From Bacteroidaceae bacterium (GTDB lineage Bacteria; Bacteroidota; Bacteroidia; Bacteroidales; Bacteroidaceae), in NCBI GenBank assembly GCA_017524545.1, contig JAFXVN010000028.1, positions 99,375 through 163,374 of the forward strand: 64,000 nt of DNA. The letters run 5' to 3'. A program made the position numbers and the translations under genes. Shown here in pieces: positions 16,303-24,341 of the stretch (the stretch's first letter is position 1; the number at the start of each line of letters is the position of its first letter). The notes beneath the pieces were generated by a model. The model saw only the letters and a list, made by a program, of their open reading frames with translations, ran no database searches and was not told where the DNA came from.

Positions 16303-17118
16303 TTACGAGTTCCAAAAGTCCCAACTGGCGACGGCTTGCAGGTGCAGCATCTCCAAACCGTTCTTCACAACAGCACCGTGTTGTCTGCCGCGTTGCATGA
16401 AGAGCGTGTCCTCGGGGTTATAGACGCAGTCGAAGAGGAGGTGCTGCGGGGTGAGGGGCTCGTAAGGAATGGCTGGAGCCTCGTCCACCTTAGGGAACAT
16501 GCCGACGGGACTGCAGTTGACGATGACGGTGTATTCCTGCATCACTTCGGGGGTAAGTTCGGAGTAGGCAATCATGCCTTCTTGAGGCGTTCGGCTGACA
16601 TATTTCCACTCCAATCCTAAGCGCTTGAGCCCGACGCAGATGGCTTTGCTTGCACCACCGGTACCCAGGACGAGAGCTTTCTTGTGCCAGGACTGCAGGA
16701 GCGGCTTGATGCTCTCGGTGAAGCCGATGATGTCGCTGTTGAAACCCTTGAGGACCCACCCCGACCCTCCCTTAAAGGGAGGGAGTTCTGACCCTGCCAC
16801 ATCGCCATTCTCCCTCCCTTTAAGGGAGGGCTGGGGTGGGTCTTTGGGTCGTACTCTTATGACGTTGACCGCGCCAATCTCCCGTGCCTCGTCGCTCAAC
16901 TCGTCGAGCAGGGGGATGACCGCCTGCTTGTAGGGTAGCGTTACGTTCAGACCTCGCAGTTCGGGATTGTCGCGCAGCACGTCAAGGAGCATTGCCACGT
17001 CGGGAATCTCGAAGTTGAGGTATTGCGCGTCGATGCCCTCGCGGGCGAACTTTTCCGTAAAGAACCCTCTGCTGAAGCTGTGGCCCAGAGGGAAGCCGAT
17101 GATACCGTATTTATCCAT
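16303..17118 (-). CDS. aroE: Shikimate dehydrogenase with a palindromic insert
   Basis: 271 residues. It reduces 3-dehydroshikimate with NADPH in aromatic amino-acid synthesis. Visible motifs are the substrate site NVTLPYK (K64 is the expected catalytic Lys), GAVNVI, GFNSD (D129) and the nucleotide loop LGTGGASKA (151-159). Residues about 92-120 do not belong to the family: they are Pro/Gly/Lys-rich and are encoded by a 90-bp inverted-repeat insertion (16753-16842). Without it the length would be close to the usual 245-250. The insert lies in the loop between the VIR strand and LKGFNSD, so the enzyme may still work. It is the last gene of a leftward operon, 17 bp after the GH97-GH43 gene. Confidence 0.92.
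   Translation of the reverse strand: MDKYGIIGFPLGHSFSRGFFTEKFAREGIDAQYLNFEIPDVAMLLDVLRDNPELRGLNVTLPYKQAVIPLLDELSDEAREIGAVNVIRVRPKDPPQPSLKGRENGDVAGSELPPFKGGSGWVLKGFNSDIIGFTESIKPLLQSWHKKALVLGTGGASKAICVGLKRLGLEWKYVSRTPQEGMIAYSELTPEVMQEYTVIVNCSPVGMFPKVDEAPAIPYEPLTPQHLLFDCVYNPEDTLFMQRGRQHGAVVKNGLEMLHLQAVASWDFWNS
16753..16842. repeat. Inverted-repeat palindrome pair inserted in aroE
   Basis: Two 32-bp arms (16753-16784 and 16811-16842) are inverted copies with two mismatches. Each arm contains its own palindrome of the type CCCTCCCTTAAAGGGAGGG. The whole unit keeps the aroE frame open. Confidence 0.88.
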
Positions 17119-17135
17119 AGTCTCCTAGTCCCTTC

Positions 17136-20100
17136 CTATTTGAACTGCCAATAGTCCAGCCGAACTTCGCCTTGGACACCGCCAAAGCAAAGATAGAGGT
17201 CGTGCACGCCGTTGGCACCCTTGACCTTAGCAGAGAACAGCTTATAGATGTCAAGTGAACCGGTGCTGCTGATGTTGGCTGAGCCCACAATTGTACCGTT
17301 CTCAGAGTCGAGGCGCAAGGTCACAGAGCAAGCGCCCGAGGCTGCTGCTGAGATGCTGAACTGCTTGGCACCTTTTCCAAAGTCAACGCCCCGCAGACGA
17401 ATGAACTCGCCATCATCTATATCATAGATATACATATTCTTCTTGCCTGTCGATTCGGGCATATCCTTCACTACGCCCGTGTTGGGAATGCCCATCTTGG
17501 CGCTCTTCAATCCCCTGCCCCAAGCCATCGTCTCTGCCTCTACGCGCTGGTAGGGGTTGAGCCAGTGGAGTTGCTCTAAAGGTTTCTGATTGAGCCAATA
17601 AGGAATCTCAGGGATGGTGCCGTCTGCAAGGTAGGTTATCTCGCTGGCACTAACGCTTCGCCGCTCGTGATGAACGTATGTGTCGAGGTGCATTAGGTCG
17701 TAGTCTTGCCCAAAGACATAGGAGTGTCCCTTGAAGTCGCAGATGCCTGGATGATTGCCGCGGTCTCTTTGTGTGGGACGCATAATATAGCCCTTCCACT
17801 CCCACGGACCAGTAGGGCTGTCGCTCATAGCATAACCCAAAGCTTCTGGGCAACAGGTAGATGCAAAGGCAAGATAGTATTTGCTCCCAAAGCCTGAGGT
17901 GAGGCTCCGCTTATAGAACCAAGGCCCTTCCTGATAGTTGGGGATATGAGGCAGTTGGGTGATAGGGCCGTCCACGGAAATCATATCCTTGTTCAACTTG
18001 CACCAATAGGTGTGGGGGTTGCCCCAATACATATAGGCCTGCCCGTCGTCGTCAACAAAGACCGTTGGGTCGATATCGTTCCAATGCTCTTTCTGCCAAA
18101 CAAGAGGCTCGCCCAAAGGGTCGCGGAAAGGTCCGTAAGGCGAGTCGCTTACCAGCACTCCGATTCCGTGTCCGTGGAGGGGTGCATAGAGGTAGTATTT
18201 GCCGTCGCGCTCCACAGTTTGAATGGCCCAAGCACCGTTCTCGCGGCTGCGCCAAGTGAAGTCCTTCAGAGAAGCCACTGCCCCGTGTTCTGTCCAGTTG
18301 ACCATATCGGTGGTGCTCCAAAGCAGCCAGTCGTACATGAAGAAGCCTGCCGAGTTCTTCTCCTTCTCGTCGGGAATGTCTTCGGGCGAAGCATCGTGCG
18401 AGGTGTAGAGGAAGAGTGTATCGCCCACCACAAGAGGCGAAGGGTCGGCTGTATATTTTGTTTGGAAGAGGGGCATATTGACACAGAGCGGGTCATTGAC
18501 GGGATGTATCACAAGCACGAAGCCGCCACGAGGACGGCAGGTCATTTGTGTGGGATATTCTTCTTGCAAAGACACAAAGAACGAACGCTCGTCGCGGTCG
18601 CCAAAGAGTACGATATCGCCGTGCTTTTGCCCAAGAAACGAGAGGTCAAGAGGCAAGGTTTTCTCTTCATTTGTGCCGTTGATGCCTGCCACATACCATA
18701 TCTTGCCGCTTCTGCGAGCCATCACGACAGATTCACCAGGATAGCCAGAGAGCAGGCGTGTCTCATCCCAAACGGTAGGAAGTGTGGAAAGGAACTGCTG
18801 AACGTCGTGCGGTTGCGACAAGTAACTTTCGGGACGGTCAGCCAGATGTTGCAAGCCACTCTCGAAGAGGACAGTCAAAGCCAATTCGTGAGCGTGGGAA
18901 GTGATGTGCGGATGCTGCGAGTCGCTAAAGGCACAAGGTGTGTAATCCATCGGGCCGATAATGTTTCGTGTGAAGGGTAGGGTAGCGTTGTGGGCAGCAG
19001 CCTTATCTGTGAAGGTCGGCACATTATTGTACCACTCGGCTCCATACACGCCCTCTGTGCTCATCAGGTTGGGCCAAGTTCGTTGCCATCCGCGAGGAAT
19101 CGTGGCTCCGTGGAAGTTGACCAAGAGATGATGCTTGGCTGCGCTCTCCAAGAGGTCAATACAGTAGTCCATGTTCATCTGATTATCGCCCGAGAAGAAG
19201 TCAATCTTCACGCCAGCCACACCAATCCTCTCGCACCAGGCAAACTCCTTCTCGCGGTCTTCAGGCTTGTTCAGGCGGAACTTCGGGCCAGGGGCACCAT
19301 TTATCCATCCGACCGAAGAATTGTACCATATCAAGGGCTTGACGCCTTTCTCCTTCGCATAACCCACCGCATCCTCGATGGTCTTGCCGTCCCTCATCTC
19401 GTCCCACTCGGCATCTATCAGCACGTATGGAAGCTTCAAGGCAACAGCCATATCGACATACTTCTTGATGATTTGGTAATCGTTCGAGCCATGATTGTAA
19501 GCCCAATATATCCACGAGACAGTTCCGGGATGAATCCAGCTTGTGTCGGCAATCTTGCAGGCATCAGAGACATCGGTCACAAGTGTAGAAGCCACAACAT
19601 CGGGCAAAGTTCCTACAATAATGACGCGCCAAGGCGACCTGTCAAGTTCTTTCCCCGCAATCGTTTCATCGGGAACAACTTTATAGATGTCGTTCTCGCT
19701 ATACAGGCAAGAAGCGCTCTGGCCTCGCTCCATGTTCGCTTCTGAAATCAAAGCAAAGACACCATCTGTCGGCTCCAAAAGGGCAGGATAACCATAGCGA
19801 CCTTTGCGGGAAGCCGTTTCTAAAGGGAAGAAGCCTTCGTAGCTATCCTTCCATTCTTGCAGCCAACGCTTTGTGCCATTGGGAATACGATAGGCTGTCC
19901 GCTCTTTTCGAGGCTCCTTTACTCCTTCGTAACGGAAGGCAAGGCCGTCATTATATAAACGTACAACCATACGGATACCGTCGTCGAGCGTCAGGAGGTA
20001 CTCGTTTGCCTCGTTGGTACAATGTAACTTCTTGCCTGTCAGCATCTGATAGTCGGTTTTGACACGACGAGCCTTGCCTGTCTTCTGCACAGAACCGCCA

Positions 20101-20264
20101 TAGCCAAACGAAGGAATCTCCAATACCAAATGCTGCTGAAAAGAGAGCAAATAGCCTTTCTCGCTGCCCACCAGCGAGAATTTCCCATTGGGCGAAACCA
20201 TCGTTTGTGCAAAGCCAGCACAAGCAACACAAAGCCCTATCAATAAAGCCAATAACTTCTTCAC
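17136..20264 (-). CDS. Secreted GH97-GH43-CBM6 fusion enzyme
   Basis: 1042 residues with a signal peptide (cut after about CAGFAQ). Residues about 25-595 are a GH97 domain. The VKIDFFSGD motif places Asp355 as a nucleophile of the retaining GH97 type (alpha-galactosidase-like), and Glu410 in GAEW is 55 residues later, as in characterised retaining members. Residues about 600-900 are a GH43 domain with all three catalytic acids: D607 (ADPSP), D732 (DIDPTV) and E779 (QEGPW). Residues about 905-1042 are a CBM6-like module starting VEAETMAWGRG. Likely products are galactose or beta-L-arabinopyranose from GH97 and arabinose or xylose from GH43, acting on decorated arabinoxylan or arabinogalactan. 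It lies 28 bp after the GH43-esterase gene and 17 bp before aroE. Confidence 0.88.
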   Translation of the reverse strand: MKKLLALLIGLCVACAGFAQTMVSPNGKFSLVGSEKGYLLSFQQHLVLEIPSFGYGGSVQKTGKARRVKTDYQMLTGKKLHCTNEANEYLLTLDDGIRMVVRLYNDGLAFRYEGVKEPRKERTAYRIPNGTKRWLQEWKDSYEGFFPLETASRKGRYGYPALLEPTDGVFALISEANMERGQSASCLYSENDIYKVVPDETIAGKELDRSPWRVIIVGTLPDVVASTLVTDVSDACKIADTSWIHPGTVSWIYWAYNHGSNDYQIIKKYVDMAVALKLPYVLIDAEWDEMRDGKTIEDAVGYAKEKGVKPLIWYNSSVGWINGAPGPKFRLNKPEDREKEFAWCERIGVAGVKIDFFSGDNQMNMDYCIDLLESAAKHHLLVNFHGATIPRGWQRTWPNLMSTEGVYGAEWYNNVPTFTDKAAAHNATLPFTRNIIGPMDYTPCAFSDSQHPHITSHAHELALTVLFESGLQHLADRPESYLSQPHDVQQFLSTLPTVWDETRLLSGYPGESVVMARRSGKIWYVAGINGTNEEKTLPLDLSFLGQKHGDIVLFGDRDERSFFVSLQEEYPTQMTCRPRGGFVLVIHPVNDPLCVNMPLFQTKYTADPSPLVVGDTLFLYTSHDASPEDIPDEKEKNSAGFFMYDWLLWSTTDMVNWTEHGAVASLKDFTWRSRENGAWAIQTVERDGKYYLYAPLHGHGIGVLVSDSPYGPFRDPLGEPLVWQKEHWNDIDPTVFVDDDGQAYMYWGNPHTYWCKLNKDMISVDGPITQLPHIPNYQEGPWFYKRSLTSGFGSKYYLAFASTCCPEALGYAMSDSPTGPWEWKGYIMRPTQRDRGNHPGICDFKGHSYVFGQDYDLMHLDTYVHHERRSVSASEITYLADGTIPEIPYWLNQKPLEQLHWLNPYQRVEAETMAWGRGLKSAKMGIPNTGVVKDMPESTGKKNMYIYDIDDGEFIRLRGVDFGKGAKQFSISAAASGACSVTLRLDSENGTIVGSANISSTGSLDIYKLFSAKVKGANGVHDLYLCFGGVQGEVRLDYWQFK

Positions 20265-20292
20265 GATTATTCCACCTTCTTTTATTCTTTTA

Positions 20293-22536
20293 TTATTTCA
20301 TTTTTTCATTCTTTTCAATCGTCCAGCCTTGGCGCTTCGAGAGGAGGCAGTCCTTGCCTTTGAACATCTTGGCGGCCTGCTTGTCGCCCTTCAGCTGCCA
20401 GTCGAGCCAGCCGAGAGCCACTACCGTAAACTCGCCGCCATGAGGCTGACGATACGTTCCGCCATGCCCCACAGGATAGTTGGCTGCACAGGCAGGCACG
20501 TGGTTTATCCTGTGGAAGTCGTCCATGCCGTTTTCGTAGGCGATGTCCTCCTTGCCGCCAAGGATGTAGATGACTGGCGTGTGAATCTCCTTCAGCTTCG
20601 CCTTCTCAGGCATCGGCATTCCGCCTTTTGCCTGTCCTCGGTTGCTGTCCTTGAAGAGGCCGCTGTTGCAAATCATCATCGTCTTGATGCGAGGGTCGGC
20701 ACAGTTGTAGAGGCTCTGCAATCCGCCGCACGACATGCCTGCCACACAGATGTTCCTGACGTCTATCTTGCCATAATAGGGCGAACTGCTGTCAGCATTC
20801 TGGGCGATTATCCAGTCGATGCTCTCTATCTGTTGCTGTGTGGTGGACATCGGACCTTGATAGGGCTTTTCCTCCATAGGGATGTAGCCTGTTGCAAGGA
20901 CGATGTAGCCATGTGACGCTATCTCGTTGAGGAACTTGAAGTGCTCCCAAGGCGAATTTGTGCAGGCGCCGTTGCCCCATACAAGCACTGGCAGGGGCTT
21001 CTTCTTGCCGAATGCGGAGAGGTCTTGCGGCACGAAGACGGTGTGAGCGGGAAGCGTGGCCTCCTCTTTCATGATGGCCTTGTAGTCGCCCAACCCACCG
21101 TTTTCTACCACCATCGACTTCAAGCCCTCTATCTGCCACCAATCGAAGTTGAAGAGCTTGGGGCCTTTGCGACCTGTGAAGACAAGATAAAGATCACGAC
21201 ATTTACAATTTGACGATTTACTATTTACAATTTTGTCCTCCCCCTTTAAGGGGGAGATAGAGGGGGTCCATAGCGTCTCCCACTTCTCCCAGCCTCCTGT
21301 GGCAGGCACTTCCAGACGGGCAAGAAGCTCTCCTCCAAGGCTGTCGAGGCGAAGCTCTATCTGTCCGCCACGCAATCCGCTTGCCACTCGAGCCACGAAT
21401 TGCTTCGGCGTGTTCCCGCTGAAGTCCACATTCTGCAGCTTGATGTAGTCGCCATTGTGGATGTCTGTGACATAGACGCCTATCTCTTCGTTTTGCTCGG
21501 TCTTCACGCCACGGCTGAAGGCCATCGTCTCGGCCTCCACCTTTCGGTAGGGATTGAAAGTCTCAATGGGCTTCACGCCCTCGTCCGTGGGCAGAATCTT
21601 TGGGAACGAGCCATCGGCATTGTATTTGAACTCCTCGACGGCCACGCTGCGACCGAAGCCTCCACCCTTGGGCAGCTTGCCCGTATGGTAGAAGAAGTAG
21701 GAGTGTCCCTTGTAGTCGGCCACGCCGCAATGGTTGGTGAAGCTGTTCGTCTCGCTCAGGGGCATTATCTCGCCCGCGTACTTCCACGGGCCTGTAGGCG
21801 AGGGAGCCGTGCTGTAGGAGATGTGTTCAGGCACACCACCAGCAGCGTAGAGCAACTGATAGACACCGTTCCGTTTGGTCAGCCAAGGCCCCTCGACATA
21901 CGAGTCCTTGTACTTCTTGCCCTTCTCGCGCTTGTTCATCATGGGACCGCCAAATGCCTCCTCTGTCATGTCGAGGCGTCCAAGCTCACCGCTATAGGAA
22001 ACCATGTCGCGATTCAGCTTCAGGTAGTAGCATTGGGGATTGCCCCACATGAGCCAAGCCTGCCCGTCGTCGTCAATAAGGACCGTCGGGTCGATATGGT
22101 CCCAAGAACCGTTCTCGAAGAGAGGCTTGCCGATGGCATCCTTGAACGGGCCTGTAGGCGTGTCGCTGACAGCTACACCTATAGCCATACCGTTTGAAAT
22201 CTTGCTGTGGGCGCAGATGTACCAATAGAACTTGCCGTCGCGCTCCACCGTCTGCGATGCCCAAGCGCGGTCGTCTGCCCAAGAGAAGCTCTCCAAGGCA
22301 AGAGGCGAGCCGTGATCTGTCCAGTTCACCATATCTTCTGTGGAATAGACGCGCCACTCCTGCATCCAGAAGAAGTCGGCATTGTCCTCGTCGTGACCCG
22401 TATAGACGTACATCGTGCCATCGTGTACCATAGGAGCCGGGTCGCTTGTGAACCAAGTCTGTACAAAGGGGTTCTGTGCATTTGCAGTCAAGGCCGCGAG
22501 AGCCGCCAGAACTGCTGAAAGGAATGTATTCTTCAT
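20293..22536 (-). CDS. Secreted GH43-CBM6-esterase fusion enzyme
   Basis: 747 residues with a signal peptide (cut after about LTANAQ). The GH43 domain (about 22-325) keeps D32 (SDPAP), D149 (HIDPTV) and E215 (VEGPW). A CBM6-like module (about 330-470) follows, then an alpha/beta-hydrolase (about 475-725) with nucleophile S602 in GMSCGG, a likely acid near D664 and H691 in GHGGT. The combination suggests release of arabinose or xylose plus acetyl or feruloyl groups from xylan side chains. Residues about 424-446, inside the CBM6, are an in-frame low-complexity insert encoded by repeat DNA at 21196-21256. The gene is 52 bp after menG on the same strand, with no promoter motif in the gap. Confidence 0.87.
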   Translation of the reverse strand: MKNTFLSAVLAALAALTANAQNPFVQTWFTSDPAPMVHDGTMYVYTGHDEDNADFFWMQEWRVYSTEDMVNWTDHGSPLALESFSWADDRAWASQTVERDGKFYWYICAHSKISNGMAIGVAVSDTPTGPFKDAIGKPLFENGSWDHIDPTVLIDDDGQAWLMWGNPQCYYLKLNRDMVSYSGELGRLDMTEEAFGGPMMNKREKGKKYKDSYVEGPWLTKRNGVYQLLYAAGGVPEHISYSTAPSPTGPWKYAGEIMPLSETNSFTNHCGVADYKGHSYFFYHTGKLPKGGGFGRSVAVEEFKYNADGSFPKILPTDEGVKPIETFNPYRKVEAETMAFSRGVKTEQNEEIGVYVTDIHNGDYIKLQNVDFSGNTPKQFVARVASGLRGGQIELRLDSLGGELLARLEVPATGGWEKWETLWTPSISPLKGEDKIVNSKSSNCKCRDLYLVFTGRKGPKLFNFDWWQIEGLKSMVVENGGLGDYKAIMKEEATLPAHTVFVPQDLSAFGKKKPLPVLVWGNGACTNSPWEHFKFLNEIASHGYIVLATGYIPMEEKPYQGPMSTTQQQIESIDWIIAQNADSSSPYYGKIDVRNICVAGMSCGGLQSLYNCADPRIKTMMICNSGLFKDSNRGQAKGGMPMPEKAKLKEIHTPVIYILGGKEDIAYENGMDDFHRINHVPACAANYPVGHGGTYRQPHGGEFTVVALGWLDWQLKGDKQAAKMFKGKDCLLSKRQGWTIEKNEKMK
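21196..21256. repeat. Composite repeat inserted in the CBM6 coding region
   Basis: An AT-rich part (about 21196-21235) contains a 15-mer, CGATTTACTATTTAC (21214-21228), that occurs identically in the intergenic DNA at 38677-38691. A perfect GC-rich palindrome, CTCCCCCTTTAAGGGGGAG (21238-21256), follows. The frame is kept. Confidence 0.78.
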
Positions 22537-22588
22537 CTTTATTGCCCCGTTTTAGGTTGTCGCTATAAGAATAATTATGGCAAAGGCA

Positions 22589-23329
22589 CTAAACCTTTTT
22601 CTCTGCCAGATACATTGTGCTGATGCCGAAGGTGAAGCGTTTCCATTGCACTTCGGCGAAGCCAGCTCTGCGCAGGATGCCTTCCATCTGCTCTGCCTGC
22701 GGGAAGGCTTCCATCGAGGCTGGCAGATAGGTGTAGGCACTGTTGTCGTGGCTGATGAGGCGGCCGATGAGGGGCATCGCGACGTGGGCATAGAGCCAGA
22801 ACAGCTGCTTCATGGGGAAGCGGGGTGGGGGCGTAAGCTCCACGATGAGCAAATGTCCGCCGGGGCGAAGGACGCGCTGCATTTCCCGAAGTCCAGCATC
22901 AAGGTCTTGGAAGTTGCGCACGCCGTATGCCGACGTGACGGCATCGAACGTCCCGTCTGGGAAGGAGAGCTTTGTGCAGTCCTCCCTTTGGAAGGAAATT
23001 ACGTCCTGCAAGCCTGCCTCCTTGACCTTCTCGCATCCCACAGCCATCATGCCCTCGCTGATGTCTGCGCCGATGATGTGCTGCGGCTTCAGACGTTCGG
23101 CAAGGAGCATCGCGAAGTCGCCCGTGCCTGTGGCAATGTCGAGAATCTCCTGCGGCTTGAACTTGCCCAAAGCATCTACGGCAGTGCGGCGCCAGCGGCG
23201 GTCGATGCCGAGCGAGAGCGTGTGGTTCAGCTTGTCGTATGACGGTGCGATACGGTCGAACATCTTCCGTATCTGCTCCTGCTTGCTGCCTTTGCCGTAA
23301 GGCGTTATGGCCTCTTGTTTGTAAGCCAT
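22589..23329 (-). CDS. menG: Demethylmenaquinone methyltransferase
   Basis: 246 residues from the ATG at 23329-23327; the longer open frame upstream is antisense-like Arg-rich noise inside purC. It is a UbiE/MenG-family SAM-dependent methyltransferase with motif [11 protein letters not shown], the YGVRNF motif and [11 protein letters not shown]. It makes menaquinone in the last step of quinone synthesis, fitting an anaerobe that uses menaquinone. The start overlaps the end of purC by 25 bp, so the two are translationally linked. Confidence 0.93.
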   Translation of the reverse strand: MAYKQEAITPYGKGSKQEQIRKMFDRIAPSYDKLNHTLSLGIDRRWRRTAVDALGKFKPQEILDIATGTGDFAMLLAERLKPQHIIGADISEGMMAVGCEKVKEAGLQDVISFQREDCTKLSFPDGTFDAVTSAYGVRNFQDLDAGLREMQRVLRPGGHLLIVELTPPPRFPMKQLFWLYAHVAMPLIGRLISHDNSAYTYLPASMEAFPQAEQMEGILRRAGFAEVQWKRFTFGISTMYLAEKKV

Positions 23330-24258
23330 GCGGTGACATTCCTCTCGATGCGGGCAGCGAGGTCGCCTTCGTTGTCGGCAGGCACGAACTGGCTGCCTAC
23401 GATATGCTCGTAGAGCTCGATGTAGCGGTCGGCCACGCTCTGGGCGTACTCGTCGGTTATCTCCGGCATCGTCTGTCCGGGTTGGTTCATAAAGTTGTGT
23501 TCGATGAGCCACTGCCGTACAAACTCCTTCGAAAGCTGCTTCTGAGGCTCGCCCTTTGCGAACTTCTCCTCGTAGCCGTCTGCGTAGAAGTAGCGGCTGC
23601 TGTCGGGCGTGTGAATCTCGTCGATGAGGATGACCTTGCCGTCGCGCTTGCCGAACTCGTACTTGGTGTCAACGAGAATGAGACCCTTTGCGGCGGCAAT
23701 CTCCGTGCCGCGCTGGAAGAGAGCCCGCGTGTAGCGTACCATCGTCTCCCAATCCTCTTTGCTGACCAGTCCCTGACGGATGATTTCCTCTGCCGAGATG
23801 TTCTCGTCGTGTCCCTCTTCCGCTTTGGTCGTCGGGGTGATGATGGGTTCGGGGAACTTCTCGTTCTCCTTCATGCCGTCGGGCAGCTTCACGCCACACA
23901 GCTCGCGGCAGCCTGCCTTGTACTCGCGCCAAGCCGAGCCGGTCAGGTAGCCTCGGATAATCATCTCCACGCGGAAACCTTCTGCCTTGAGGCCGACCGT
24001 CACCATCGGGTCTGGCGTTGCCAGCTTCCAGTTAGGTACGATGTCTGCCGTCGCGTCGAGGAACGAAGCGGCAATCTGGTTGAGGACTTGTCCCTTGAAG
24101 GGAATGCCTTTTGGGAGGATGACATCGAAGGCCGAGATGCGGTCTGTGGCGACCATCACCATCAGGTCGTCGTTGATGTTATACACGTCGCGCACCTTGC
24201 CGTGATAGACACTCACCTGCCCTGGCAGGTTGAAGTCGGTTCTTGTAAGAGCTTTCAT
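23305..24258 (-). CDS. purC: SAICAR synthetase
   Basis: 317 residues. Phosphoribosylaminoimidazole-succinocarboxamide synthase joins CAIR and aspartate using ATP in purine synthesis. Family motifs are visible: GKVRDVY near residue 20, [28 protein letters not shown] and [13 protein letters not shown]. The length matches the longer Bacteroidota form. It follows phoH across an 83-bp gap that contains a GC-rich palindromic repeat, and its end overlaps menG. Confidence 0.94.
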   Translation of the reverse strand: MKALTRTDFNLPGQVSVYHGKVRDVYNINDDLMVMVATDRISAFDVILPKGIPFKGQVLNQIAASFLDATADIVPNWKLATPDPMVTVGLKAEGFRVEMIIRGYLTGSAWREYKAGCRELCGVKLPDGMKENEKFPEPIITPTTKAEEGHDENISAEEIIRQGLVSKEDWETMVRYTRALFQRGTEIAAAKGLILVDTKYEFGKRDGKVILIDEIHTPDSSRYFYADGYEEKFAKGEPQKQLSKEFVRQWLIEHNFMNQPGQTMPEITDEYAQSVADRYIELYEHIVGSQFVPADNEGDLAARIERNVTAWLTNKRP

Positions 24259-24266
24259 TCACTTTC

Positions 24267-24320
24267 AGCCCCCCTCTTATCCCCCCAAAGGGGGGGAGGA
24301 CCTGTTGCGGGGCTTGGGTC
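24267..24320. repeat. GC-rich palindromic repeat between phoH and purC
   Basis: The core CCCCCCAAAGGGGGG (24281-24295) is flanked by AGCCCC and GGGGCT arms. It belongs to the same sequence style as the inserts in aroE, tamL and the CBM6 domain, here in non-coding DNA. A related palindrome at 24365-24395 encodes the tail of PhoH. Confidence 0.72.
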
Positions 24321-24341
24321 CTTAGTTCTTAATTCCTTTAT

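Noticed and set aside
17946-19745. Long plus-strand open frames within the GH97-GH43 gene
   Set aside because: They are antisense to a gene whose catalytic residues are all in place, and they show no family features.
23330-23512. Arg-rich N-terminal extension of MenG
   Set aside because: It overlaps purC in another frame and does not belong to the UbiE/MenG family; the protein length is normal from 23329.
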